64,000 nt of DNA, from assembly GCA_963930775.1 (NCBI GenBank), contig OZ005702.1, forward strand, positions 3,596,001 through 3,660,000, given 5' to 3'. Below are positions 1-12,700 of this stretch, piece by piece (position 1 is the first letter of the stretch; the number at the start of each line of letters is the position of its first letter). The translations under genes were made by a program, and so were the position numbers. The notes beneath the pieces are model-generated. The model did no database searches, had not been told where the DNA came from, and was given only the letters and a program-made list of their open reading frames with translations. The stretch is from Cliona cf. orientalis (taxonomy: Eukaryota > Porifera > Demospongiae > Clionaida > Clionaidae).

Positions 1-80
1 TCTGAGTGCTTGCTTGCTAGCCCAGTATTCCAGCCTATTCAAGTCATAATGGCTACTTTTGATCGTCAGATCTTCAAGCA

Positions 81-262
81 GTGAGCACTATGTCAAGCTG
101 GGAGGAATGTGGCAATGTGAATGATTATATGATTGATCAAGCAATTGGCCACATCCCCTCTTATTATGATATCGTAAATGTGTACTTGGATGTAGCTATT
201 TTAGGTTAAGCACATCTCACTATTAGGCACATTTCATTGATTTTCTTCCTGTTGAGGTATAT
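81..262 (+). repeat. Dispersed repeat, copy 1 of 2
   Basis: Shares an ordered series of segments with 2520-2702: an opening GAGC-ACTATG-like stretch, GGAATGTGGCAAT, ATTGATCAAGCAATTGGCCA, TTGGATGTAGCTA, CACATCTCACTATTAGG and TTTTCTTCCTGT. Same orientation, many point differences. No coding potential or clear terminal repeats seen. Confidence 0.55.
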
Positions 263-2519
263 ATAGTAGCGGTCAAAAAAAAAAGTGTTGCCGTTTTCAT
301 TTCCCGTCTACTCATTTGTGCCTGTTCCGTTGCTGTCCGTTCCATGGTATAGAACGGGCTAGCAAATTGATTGCTACATCTAGGAAGAAAAACGCTGCTT
401 AGAGAATCCATCTCTGAGCCTGAAATACCTTATGGGGACCACTTAGCCTAGTGTAATGTATCCTGTATTGCAGCTAGCAATTACTGAGAATCTTTGAGGC
501 ACAACATGTATATATAGCTATTCTTTCAGTGTACAATAAGCTAGCTAATTCCTGAATGGTTTTGCTTGCCACTATATCAATCCGCACATGATCAATTAAG
601 GAATTTGAGAACAGATTTTGCCTCTCCTAGTGTGCACGGTGTAAACTACCCTATTCTCTTAATTTAAATTCTTATCCATTTCTAAGAAAAACGTATTATT
701 GCCTTGACCCCAGGTATCCCCATTGTTTCAATAATATTCTGGCATGGAGCTTGTAGCTTGCTAATTACACAACATATATCACTAGTCTTCATGGTCTTCC
801 ATATGCATAATCGGAGGAAAAGGAGGTCAGTCCAGTCCAGTGATCCAGTCCACCAGTCCAGTCCAGTGATTACAGACAGCCCGCATAGGTCCTTACCCGC
901 CGGGATATAACTTCCATACATTTGTATAGAAGCTGCTACATAGACCCCTTGAAATGAGGTACATGACTTTGACCTATCTGGTGAGATGAAGATGGTCATA
1001 CAAACACTAATTAAAGGGGGCATCCCTTAAAGACGAGCTAATAACGAAGGGGTTGGAGGAAGTATCATCAAGCTACCTATATGACATCACTTCCTCTCTA
1101 GTTTATTAATCTTAATGACCTTTGAAAATTTTAATTTCCTGCGCTCTGCTCTTGTTTCGTTCTATCTCCGCCCTTCCATCTTCTTTGTCTGCATGTACGA
1201 GTCGTCTGTACCTTGAACTGTGAGGCGATGCTCTAGCGGACCAAGGCACCTCAGCTATACGAGGATAAAAAATATGAAATCATCATTATCTACATTGCCA
1301 ATGTGGTAACTATATACAGAGAGAGGGAGGGAGAGAGAGAGAGCAATTGGGGGGTATTGGCCTGGCATCATGGCCTATAGGTTTATTACTCAATGTCGGC
1401 ATAGGTAGAGCTTTCAAGTTGAGGCTTCACTTCCAAATCAAACCCACCTGGTATGCGTTATTCTTGGCCCTTGGGGAGGACACTTCCACTTGTCTAGCTA
1501 TATCAGGCACTGTTGCTAATCGACAGACAATAACGCATAATAATATTATATTATTATATTTTTGGAATCAGTGGGAAATGATACTTGCATGCAACATTGA
1601 AAACATGGGAGAGATCTGGAGATGAAGCTAGGGAAAAAGTATCTAGTATTGTACCACTTAGCTGTTGTGCAACACTTTAAAATAAGTAAGCCTTCTACTA
1701 ATCATTAAATCATTAACTATAATATATAGTACAGAATTCTCCATAATTAAGGTCGAAGGTCAGTCCAGTAGTCCAGTCCAGTGATTACATACAGCCACCT
1801 ATGCGGGCCAAAATCGTGAGTTTAAGCGCCTACCCAGGACACTGCGGTACATATATAAGTGTACCATATTTTCCCATTATTAGGCACATCTCCCTTATAA
1901 GTGCATATTTGTTATAATTTCTCAGGTTCTTTGAGCTATGCAGGGGTGTTGAAAATTTTTTAGGTTGAAAACACCATTTTGGTGCCAACATACAGCTTGG
2001 CACCGCACACAAAAGCTCACATTGACACAAATTTTTGTCGATTTTATTTGATGATAAACAAAATAGAACCGATTGTATGGCATAATGATATTCTGTATAT
2101 TACGTAACTGTATGTATCCCACTGTACATTTCAAAATTTGGGGAGGATCGTCCAGGGGTTGGACATATTTTTGGGTATCAAAACATTGTGCCATTCTCTT
2201 TTGGTGATGCTTGCAAGGTAATAGCCGCCTCTGCCCAAAGTGTTTGAGGACAGCAGGGTGGTGACATGAGAGGGTGAGCACATACTATGAAACCACAAAA
2301 GTTTAAATTTTGAATGCTCTAGCAAATATAAAATTTTGGCCAATGAATATACTGCCTCAGAAAAATTCATGTTAAAAGAAGAAAGTTATACCTACAACTA
2401 GACAATTAACTTATTGATTGGGAAACAAGCTTTGGCACCGGAAATTTCATCCTTGACGCCACTGTAGGTGATTCTGGCACCAACTGCGGCCCCATAGCGC
2501 CAAATCAACACCCCGGACT

Positions 2520-2702
2520 ATGAGCGCCATTTCATGCTGGGTGGAATGCAGCAATACGAACAATTGTGCGATTGATTGATTGGCCATGCACCTAAATGAT
2601 ACCACAAATGCGCATGCATTTTTGGATGTAGCTAAGGCGCATCTCGCTATTAGGAACACTGCTATTAAGTGCAGCTAGGTTTTCTTCCTGTGGAGATATA
2701 AG
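2520..2702 (+). repeat. Dispersed repeat, copy 2 of 2
   Basis: Diverged direct copy of 81-262. The matching blocks include GGAATGCAGCAAT, TTGGATGTAGCTA, GCATCTCGCTATTAGG and TTTTCTTCCTGT. It may be a fragment of an old non-coding transposon; its ends are not resolved. Confidence 0.55.
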
Positions 2703-3201
2703 CCTTAGCGCATGCACTTAATAGCGGGAAAATATGGTATAATATATCACTTAAGGGTACGGGCGACAGTTTGCATCAAGAAAATTTCACAAGTAACAAG
2801 CTATTTGTATCTCCATAAGAGAAGCAGCTATGAAGCTGAAACAAAAATGAAAATATAGTGATATAATTTCTTGGGTTTGCTGATGTGACGTTTCTGAATT
2901 CTGTTGTGCCAATTGGAGTTGCACCATGTGGTTTATATGTGATTATCATGTGATACTGCGCTATAGCCAGCTACTACTGCTCATGAAAGCGGTTGATGCA
3001 TTGCTATGCCAGTATGTTGTCATGACAGTCACATGACAAGCTGCATCCTGTGCACCCAAAAAGTGCTTGATGTGTACCAGACCCTTTCCTCCTTTGAGGG
3101 TGGGATCTGGGATGAGACTAGGTCTGGTACACATCGAGCACATGATGGGAGGGGTATGTACAGTCAAGGATAATACATTTGCCATGTGCTTGCACTAATA
3201 G

Positions 3202-3762
3202 CTATTATGATTGAGAATTTGGAGTCAGAAAATGAAAATGCGGAGATCCAAGTTGCTACACTGGATATGTCAAGAGAGGACAGTCCTGTCCCAGGAAAAA
3301 CATCCAGACCATCCATTATTGACTTGGCTGAAGCGGTGTACAAACCTGGTAAAAAACGCCCACCTTCTGATAAGTTCAAACTCAGACAGGATCTTCTTTC
3401 TTATACTTTTAGTGAGTGCATATATTAGTACTGGTAATTTTGATACAACCACAATATCGTATTTCCATTCTTTAGCTCCTAACACTGGTATGCAACTCTG
3501 GCTTCAGCAGTTTTGGGCAATGTTTACCAAGAGGTTCTACAATTCTTTGAGGTTCTATGCAGCAGTAATATCTCAGATTTTTTTTCCAATCCTGTTTATT
3601 CTCTTTGGGATGATACTGGCAGTCACAGGCCCTGGCCGCGACCAAGATAATCCCAAGAGAGTCTTAACTCTTAAAAATTCTGCTCTCTTTGGTGGTAACA
3701 TAAGCCTCTTCTATGCTCAGTTGGGTGAAATTAATGTTGGAAATACCTCCTTCGTCTTGTCC
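3202..3762 (+). CDS. ABCA exons: inter-domain linker and first helix of TMD2
   Basis: Two exons (3202-3411 and 3476-3762) joined by a 64-bp phase-1 intron. The first encodes a charged linker (rich in E, D, K) expected between NBD1 and TMD2. The second begins [20 protein letters not shown], a basic pre-membrane segment typical of ABCA, then one strong hydrophobic helix ([20 protein letters not shown]) and the start of the extracellular loop with an N-glycosylation sequon (NTS). The 5' border of the first exon is uncertain: the acceptor AG at 3200-3201 has a weak pyrimidine tract. Confidence 0.8.
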
Positions 3763-6700
3763 GTGAGTTTATGAATAGTCTCTTGAAAGATATTCCACTA
3801 TCTTATTAACAATTACTGGTATGCTGCTTGGGATGGTAGTTTCAAAGGCATATTGTTCTGACGTTTACGATGTATAGCTTAAATATGTCTGTGACATAGA
3901 CCATGATTGTATTGGACTGGATGTCACCCACTTAGTCTAGGTATTGATACCTCTTGCAACAGTACGATGCCTCATCGCCATCAAAGTTATGTACTTAATC
4001 ATATGTGATGAGCAAAGGCTCACTCTATTTGAGGATTTGCATCAAGGTATACCAGTATGTGGACATACTCACAGGGGCCCTCTTTTAGGATATACAATTA
4101 TTAAATTAATAGATGGTACACATCTTAAATGGCATTTTATTTGTTATAGGGATTGGAGTTGTCAGACCTTGGTTCCACTAATATATTTGATTATACGGAT
4201 GAAATATTGCATATCAAAGACAGAGCCAGTCAGAATTTCACACTAAATGACTGCTGTAGCTACAAGTACCAGCTGCTTGACCAGTATTGTGTTTCAAGAC
4301 CTTATGTAAGAAATTATTCGATAATCACCACAACTAATTAACAATCATGCCCGTTCATCCTGTAGCAACTCCTCAATAAAACTTGTGCTTCACAGACTGA
4401 TTTCAGTTATGCTGCTTGTTCACACTGCCTTAGGTAAGTAAGTAATAGTTACATCACGGGCACGAGGGATGTATGGTATTTATTGCACTGAAGCCCAAAG
4501 GCAATAAATGCCATGCATCCCGAGTGTGCATGATATAACTAGTTTATATCCTGTGGCATAGCTACCATAAACACACGAACACTAAATAATAGTTAGACAC
4601 TGTTTAGTCGGTTTCTACGTGATTTAGAAGACAGAAGGGCTCTGTGTAGAATCCCGAGCAAAGCAAGGATTCTACTGAGCCCTGAGGTCTTCTAAATCAC
4701 GTAGAAACCGACTAAACAGTGTCTAACTACTTTAGATCCTAGCAACAATGCCCAAAAGCTTTGTGTATAAACTAGAGCTCTGTAGAGCACATACCCCGCG
4801 CACTCTGTAGCCACAGTAGTGCTAGCGTAGTATTGCAACACTCTGCGGTATAACTGCTTTATGATTTGACAACCCTTTCCAACACTGAGCTTGAGCATGT
4901 GCAGTCGCATCAGCATACTATTTATTATGCTAAAAGAGTGGGTGTGGTCGATAAACCACCGGCATGCTGAACAGAAAATGCATGATTTGTAGTAGTAGTA
5001 AGCCTTTTTGAGCAATTCTAAGCACATTCAAACTAGTTATTCACCAACATCTACGTACCAATTCGTTGTGCTTACAGCACGCACAGATGCCTAGAACACG
5101 AGATCTGGCGATTTTCGTGCCGACAATGGTAATGACGACGACGATAGACAGACAAACCGATTGCTTTACCCCTTGCACACGCGCGCGGGGTAACAATTGC
5201 CTAGCAACAAACTAATAAAATTTACCAGGAGCTTACAAGGTACATTTTGTATTTTATGAAGGATGCTACAGTTTAACCAATCAGATCACTGTATTTGTTA
5301 CAAATAGGATCTAAAAAAACAAGCTTATCTTACTCAAAACGGACACACAAAGCCGCTGTCTGAGTCAAGTTCAATCAAACTTCTGAACGTCTCGTGACCG
5401 AGGGGTGTGGTCAAGTCCTAGTCTAGCGCTAGCGAGCTAAACCCTCTCTCGCTCGCCACTTAGTGGGTGTGGTTTTTGCTTTCAGACCACACCCACTAAG
5501 TGGCGAGTGAGAGAGTGTTTAGCTCGCTAGACTAGGTCAAGTCCACACCATAACAAATACTGCAATTTGATTAGCTACTGACAGGTATCTATATCTCATA
5601 GTCACCTACAAGCTTCTCATAGTCACCTACAAGTTTTGCCCTCTGGCTCTTAGCAATACAAAACAATATGATCTAAACTTGTTAGATCTAGACACTGTTT
5701 AGTCGGTTTCTATGTGATTTAGAAGACCTCAGGGGTCTCATAGAACCCTCGCTTCGCTCGGGATTCTATATAGAGTCCTTCGGTTTTCTAAATCACATAA
5801 AAACCTCCTTATTAAACAGTGTCTTATGTAGACTTGCGATCAATCGATGACTCCGCCCATCGCTTCGAACTGGCCGGTACCTTTTCCGCTATATGCTCCA
5901 TTTAGATCATAGCTGCAACAATACTGCAATTTGATTGGCTACTGACAGGTATCTCTATATCTCATAGTCACCTACAAGCTTCTCATAGTCACCTACAAGT
6001 TTTGCCCTCTGGCTCTAGCAATACAAAGCATATAAACTTGTTAGACACTGTTTAGTCGATTTCTATGTGATTTAGAAGACCTCAGGGCTCTCATAGAACC
6101 CTCGCTTCGCTCGGGATTCTATATAGAGTCCTTCAGTCTTCTAAATCACATAGAAACCTTCTAAACAGTGTCTAACTAATATTTAGTCTCGTGAGACGCT
6201 CCATTGATAGTTTTACTTTTGTTGCTACCAACATGTGTATTGTTCAAGGCCTGCAGTATTGAGTATTGCACTTGACTTCCCTTGAGCCACTAATATTGCA
6301 CTGTGGGGTTCCTGGAGCTATTCATATTGCACTGTGGCTTACTTGAGGGTGTTCATATTGCACTGCTTGTCTCTAGGAAGTGCATTATGGTGTATATTTT
6401 ACTTAGCAACAACAGTAACAGGATATAATATAAGTTACGTCAGGAGCACATGAAGAGAAGGAGTGTATAAGTCACTTATATACAGTGGTAATATCGAAAA
6501 ATAAAGTAACACTGGCAGATTCTCATTCCTGCTAATGCATAGCAGGTAGAAACATTTTGACTAAAATTCTGTAATCCAAATGATGTGACTACTAATGGGA
6601 GAAGCAAAAATTACCTCAATAAGTTATGGTTGGCAAGTTAGAAAATTGCCATATATGGAAGTTTTTGAATATTTTCACCGATAACTTGTGGTTACAGTGT

Positions 6701-9700
6701 TTGTGGCACATTACGCTATTCTTGGTATAGTATAGCACCCGCTACGATTATCTATAGGTGTAGTTAGATTTATTTGTTGAGGCCATCACAAGACATTGAT
6801 ACAATTTACTTTATTTTAGATAATTTCTAGATGTACACTCCTTCTCCATGTGCTCCTGGTTACGTTAGTAAGGCTCATTTTTACAATTTAACAATTACAT
6901 GCAGGTGCTGTCAATCAACAACTCAAAATCGGAACATTCTAATGTCTTGCAGTAACCCGTTATCTCTTATATTCCCTTTTGAAGGTTTTACTAGTGGACG
7001 CTTCTGTCCAGCTCCTCCCAAATTGAGTTATTCCTCTTTCCAAAAGTCAATTCCGCAAGGTCCTCTGGAGAATGATAATATTTACATTGCTGAATACCTT
7101 CTGCGAACGGCTGATTCTATCAAACCAGATGTCTTTTTCCGACGATTTCAAGGTGGCTTCTCCCTCAGTTACAATGAGCCTTCATACAGTATATGTGGTT
7201 GTAATTCAACTCAAGATGTTTGTAATTTCTTTACTCCGTTGAGAGCCTCCAGTGATGGGCAGTGTCCTCGATATTCCATTGATCAACAATGTGCTTTGAG
7301 CTGGGCTGCATGCTACGCTTTTCCTCAGTCTTGCAGAGATATACTGGAGGAGTGTAGAGGTATATTACTCTCCAGAATCAAGCAAAATGAAACACATTCA
7401 ATCTGCTCAACAGTTGATAATTCATCAAATTCAGCCATAGTTTTGCAGTCCTTTACAACCATAATGGAACAATGTATAACATTGAGAAATGTGTCCAATT
7501 TTAAGACAGCTTACAATGACACCAATATTAATGGTTCCATTGCTGATGAACTATTAGCAGATATCCTGCAGGTAACTGCACCCACTCTACTTATATATCA
7601 GCTTATACCCATCATTCTCTTTCTCCTACTTAGTCATGTGGAGTCATTAGTAATGGTGAAAATGTGCCAATTAACATTCTGCAAGTAAGCATGTTTGGCC
7701 TTATACTGTCAGGAGCATAGTATTATGAGTGCCACAAGGCGCTCATATCAGCAGATACTGACTTAACTATTTCTTTCCTCGAAAGTCCTGCAGATCTGTT
7801 GCTAATAATTGTATCCTGCTTAGTGGTATTTTGGACTCAAACTTTGACTGCAATGATAATGCTATAAACTGTTCCATCCTGGGTGGATCATCAACACATA
7901 TTTTACAAGTAGCTTGCGTTAATTTTGGCAACTATCTCTGCTTACCAAAATTTAATATTCCTTTCTATAGTTGTGCACTTCTATAATGGAAGAATGTGAA
8001 CTACTACAGAACACAACAGATCCTCGTACTGAATGCAACAATGTCATTGCTGGTGGAACTTTGGCTGTCACTAAGATTGCATGCAATGAAACTGTATCAA
8101 GCTGTTCCACTGTTGATGGGCTGTCAGCTGACATCCTACAGGTAAAGATGGCCAGTCTACTGTAGTGTCCTGGGCAAGCACCCATGTGGTGTGAAATAGC
8201 TATAGTCGTGTTTACCTGGGACACTACAGTGGTTGGCATTGCATACCAAAATGTTCAAATGAGTAGCTTCTGATTATGCTAATTAGTATGGTGCATGTGG
8301 AAGGCTGCCAACACTAAACTCCACATGTCCTACACAAGAACAGACAGTAGGAGCAGTCTATCCTGATAGAGATGGCCAAATTCAAGCTACTGTGTGGTAC
8401 AATAACCAGGTACTGTTGTGTCATCTTAATTTATAAATTCTAAATACTGTGTTCTTGTAGCCATTTCATATGCCTGCTGCTACGCTTAACACATTCCATA
8501 CCATTCTGTTGAGAAGTGTGACAGGAAAAGATGATATCACTATTGTCGTCAACAATCATCCGCTACCTCGCAGCAATGCCTCTGTGCAGGTATTTATATG
8601 TATCACGTACAGTATTAATTTTGCTTATAAATACTATATACAACGAAAAATATTTTTCAGAGCGACAATTTTCTTATAATAATATAGCTAGTCCATGTCC
8701 TAACCTGGAGGGCACAAAAGATGTGCTCTGCTACGTAGTTCAGAAGGCCCCGGATTGGTCAGAATTGCAGTGCTGTGTGCACAAACAAGGGTGGCTATAG
8801 AGATGCCTTGAACGAACGGCGCAAAGCCTGCTCAGTATGCAGCTAGGCCATGTGTCTGACAGTACTGCCTATAATATCTATGCTATACTGGACTAGGGTG
8901 CCAAGACAGTCAATATGGCTGTCTAGTACTTCTATGAAGGCTTGCAGGAATTCTTACATAATATGTTTAGCGCACCAAATGTTCTTTACCCAGTGAATCG
9001 AAGCAAGGTATAACTTACTTTGGCATTTGAATAATGTTCATGTCTGTTTTAGTTTGTGAGATTACCTAGCACAAAGAGTGTCTATCTCTGTCAAGTACAT
9101 AAATTTCCGCGTACACTTCCGGGCGTAATGAGGATGGTAGAATTTTCGCAAGCATAATAATGTGTCGATCTCAAATTAAAGATAATGTATAGTCCCTGGT
9201 GCCACCGAGCCTCAAGCGAAGTAAGAGACGAGGTTTGTTCTTTGTCATAGTGTGGTGGTAGATTCAACGTTCGAGCAGAGCAAGAATGTCGCCATATCCA
9301 CCTGCGTCAAGGGATGTGGTCTTCGAAATAATAGGTTCAAAGTTCATGCTGCTGCATGTGCACTGTACTACCGGTATAACAGTTGACAGCTAGGGAGATG
9401 ATACTGTTTAGATTTTCTCTGAGTATGTGAGCTTAATATTATACTGTGAGTAACTCGTGCATAATATTAGCCACATTATCCCATGAATGTGACATCAAAC
9501 ATTCTTGTTATACAATGTAGGTTAATGATGCACTCTCAGACCCTACTGGTTTTGGTATCAGTGTACTTGTTGTGTTTGGCTATAGCTTTTTGCTTGCCAG
9601 TTTTGTACTATTCTTGGTAAAAGAAAAAGAGTCTAAGGTCAGATAGCTAGCTTCAAGTTTGGTTAATCTTGAGTCTTGATCATTGGTTTTTAATACAGGC

Positions 9701-12700
9701 TAAGCACTTACAGTTTGTTAGTGGTGTGCACTCTTCAAGTTACTGGCTGGCTACCTTTGCCTGGGATCTCCTCAATGCTCTTGTTCCCATCATCATATCT
9801 ATCATCATCTTTGCTGCATTTAGGGTTGGTGCATTCAGCAGTCCTGAAGCTTTGGCAGCTATTTTTGTGCTCTTGGTGAGTACCTACTACACATCACTGC
9901 CATAGTGCATGTGGCAGTGATTTTTTCTGGCCATCCATGATTGCATGTGATCTCCATAGGTGCTCACAACTTGGGCAAGTATTCCACTGACATATACAGC
10001 ATCCTTTATCTTCTCTAACTCACTTGCTGCTTTTTCCTTGTTAATGATTTTCTTCTTCTTTTCATCAATGGTAAGCTCTTCTGAGTAAGTGGCATCTGTT
10101 CTTTTTACATAACTACCGGTATTGCCTTTCAATTTTAGCTGCTGTTAACAGTGATATTTGTCCTCCAGTCTTCAGATGATAACGAGGGAACCACGGACAC
10201 ACTAAATTACGTGTTTCTCATCTTTCCAACGTTTGGGTTTGTAGATGTGCTTATGATAGTATATACATACCTAGCCTCGTACCCAGGCCCTCAAAGGGTC
10301 TGAGTACGATGCTAGTACGTACCATACTGTGGCCTTCCTAATTCTTCGGTACCCTTTACCGAACGATTGGAAATAGTCTAATTTTCAGCAAAGGTCAATG
10401 GGAATATACCGTACCCTTGCAAAAGAGGGCCCATGGGCGGTACACCTTACATTGGGCCAAGATCGGGGGGGGGGGGGGGGGGGGTGGGCCGATATTTGAG
10501 GTATCAGTATCGCGTTTATACGTGAAAGAGCGCCCATGCAGGTAAATTATACCCATGCTAGCTTATTTCATAATTTGAATATTAGCAGCGGCTAGGCTAC
10601 TATTGATTTCAGCCTTATTCAAGCACAGTTATCAATCCAGAGCAAGGGCGGCCGTGATACTTCACCGTGTGTCTTTGAGTGCAGCCCTATTAAGTGGGTG
10701 TGGCTGTGATCGCTAGCCGTGTATGATCGTTTATTTCTGCTGAAACGTGGCATAAAGCTAGCTAGGCTTAGTTTTACAGCTGTTTAGCACGTTACTTGAT
10801 CTTACATAGACTATTCGAAGTTTGGTCCTCATAAACCAGCCATTTGAGCTGCGTTTTCAAGGGCAGCTACATATGGCCGCATGTTCGAGTAAACACTAGA
10901 CCTTAGCAGGAAATTGAGCCCAAAGTGGGGGGTGGGCCGACATTCCATTGTGGGCCCTCTTTCGCGAGGGTACGGTATATAAAAGCGCATGATGTTAGAA
11001 TGTTGAATATCATAGATGATATAGTGTGGACTTAATTACTATATCGTCTACGACTATATATTAACCTCAAAATTCAGCAAAGCTCAAGTAATACTATTGT
11101 TATCTTACCAGATGTTTAAAAGACACATAACCATTTTTAGACTTTCTTCCTCATTCAACGATCTATACATTAACCAGAATCTGAAAGAAGTGTGTCAACA
11201 GCCTGAAATCCAAGTGTATGCATAGTGTCTACAAATGTATTGTTCATAGTACTAGTGCTATTGCATTTTATGTACAGGTTTTGTGCTAATAATACTGCCT
11301 TCAATTATGTTGATAACCCATTTGAATTTAACAAACCAGGAATTGGTTTAACCCTCATCTACATGTTTGTTGAAGGTATTATATTCTTCATTCTTACCCT
11401 CTTTATAGAGGTATGTTGAACTTAAACCTACGATTTCTTAATAATTTAATATGATTATCACACTTTCCCTTCATAGAACAAGTTTTTTATACCTGATTTA
11501 AAGGCCTTCCTCAAGAAAGAGGGACCTGGCATGGCAACATCTATCTCTCTTGTGAAAGAACAAGTATGAATATACAATCATGCATACAATGTTATCATAA
11601 ATACCTGTTAGTCCAAAATGTTTATGGTTTCAGGATAGTGATGTGCACACAGAGGAACAAAATGTACTCAGTGGAAATGCAAATAATGACAATGCCATCA
11701 TCATTAAGAACCTTGTCAAGGTAGGTAATATTCTGTATACATGAACATTTTTGATGGATAAAAATTTAGCTACCTTTATATTGCAGAAATATTTGGTGGA
11801 ATAAATTTTCACCATTGCGGTAAAGGTAGCCATATACCGTAACCTCGCAAAAGAGGGCCCATGGGTGGTGCACCTTACATTGGGCCAAGATTGGGGGTGG
11901 GCCGATATTCGAAGTATCAGTATAGACTAGGCCGATACTTCACTGTATGTCATTGACAGCAGCCATATTAAGTGGGCGTGGATGGTTACGATCACTAGCC
12001 ATGCATGATCATTTGTTTGTGCTGAAACGTGGCATAAAGCTGGCTAGGCTTAGTTTTACGGCTGTTTAGCAGGTTACTTATCAATCTTACATAGACTATT
12101 CGAAGTTCAGTCCTCATAAGCCAGCCATTTGAGCTGCGTTATTTTCAAGGGCAGCTACACATGGGCACACATTTGAGTAAACATAGACCTTAGAAGGAAT
12201 TGAGCCCAGAGTGGGAAGTGGGCCGATATTCCGTAGTGGGTCCTCTTTTGCAAGGGTACAGTATTATCCTCTATGTAATCATTAACAGGATGGAAATTTA
12301 GCCTGATAAATTTTCGCCAATGAGATCGATCAGGTGGCGATAAATTTCTCATAGCAAAATTACGTACACGGTACATTAGAATCTGATTGTAACAAAATAT
12401 AGCAATCTGATTGGTCAGTTGGAGGTTCATTATTTCACTTAGAGACCTCTCACTTGACTTATAGACCTCTTGGGGCTAATACTGGACTGCCAAGGGAAAA
12501 AAATGATGCACAGTGCAACAGTAGCCCAGCTAATCCCCAGGCTAGTTATAGCTGCCATGTCCAATGGTCTCTACGCATTTTAAGAGACCCTTAGGCCCTT
12601 AGTAGTACCTTCACTTCGCTTGGGATGCTACAGCTCAGGGCCTTTGGGTCTCTTAAAATGCGTAGAGACCTTGAACTCAGTCAAAACACTGGCCATATGG

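Larger units (their letters stand above)
1..3201. other. Region upstream of first recognised exon; no gene seen
   Basis: No coding exon could be supported on either strand. It is probably an intron of the ABCA transporter that follows, because the first recognised exon begins in mid-protein. I looked for a first nucleotide-binding domain (Walker A, signature, Walker B) and found none. Low-complexity pieces are a GA-rich tract at about 1316-1343 and clusters of CCAGT words at about 826-880 and 1757-1790, each followed by a related GTGATTACA segment. Two copies of a dispersed repeat lie at 81-262 and 2520-2702. Confidence 0.5.

Noticed and set aside
1-3201. Search for the first NBD of the ABCA protein upstream of the first exon
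   Set aside because: No Walker A, signature or Walker B text in any frame; the N-terminal half is taken to lie outside the window.
6831-6904. ATG at 6831 as the start of a separate 285-residue protein
   Set aside because: The preceding exon ends in phase 2 and joins at 6905 in frame; downstream text continues the ABCA loop. The ATG is merely intronic, and a stop lies directly before it.
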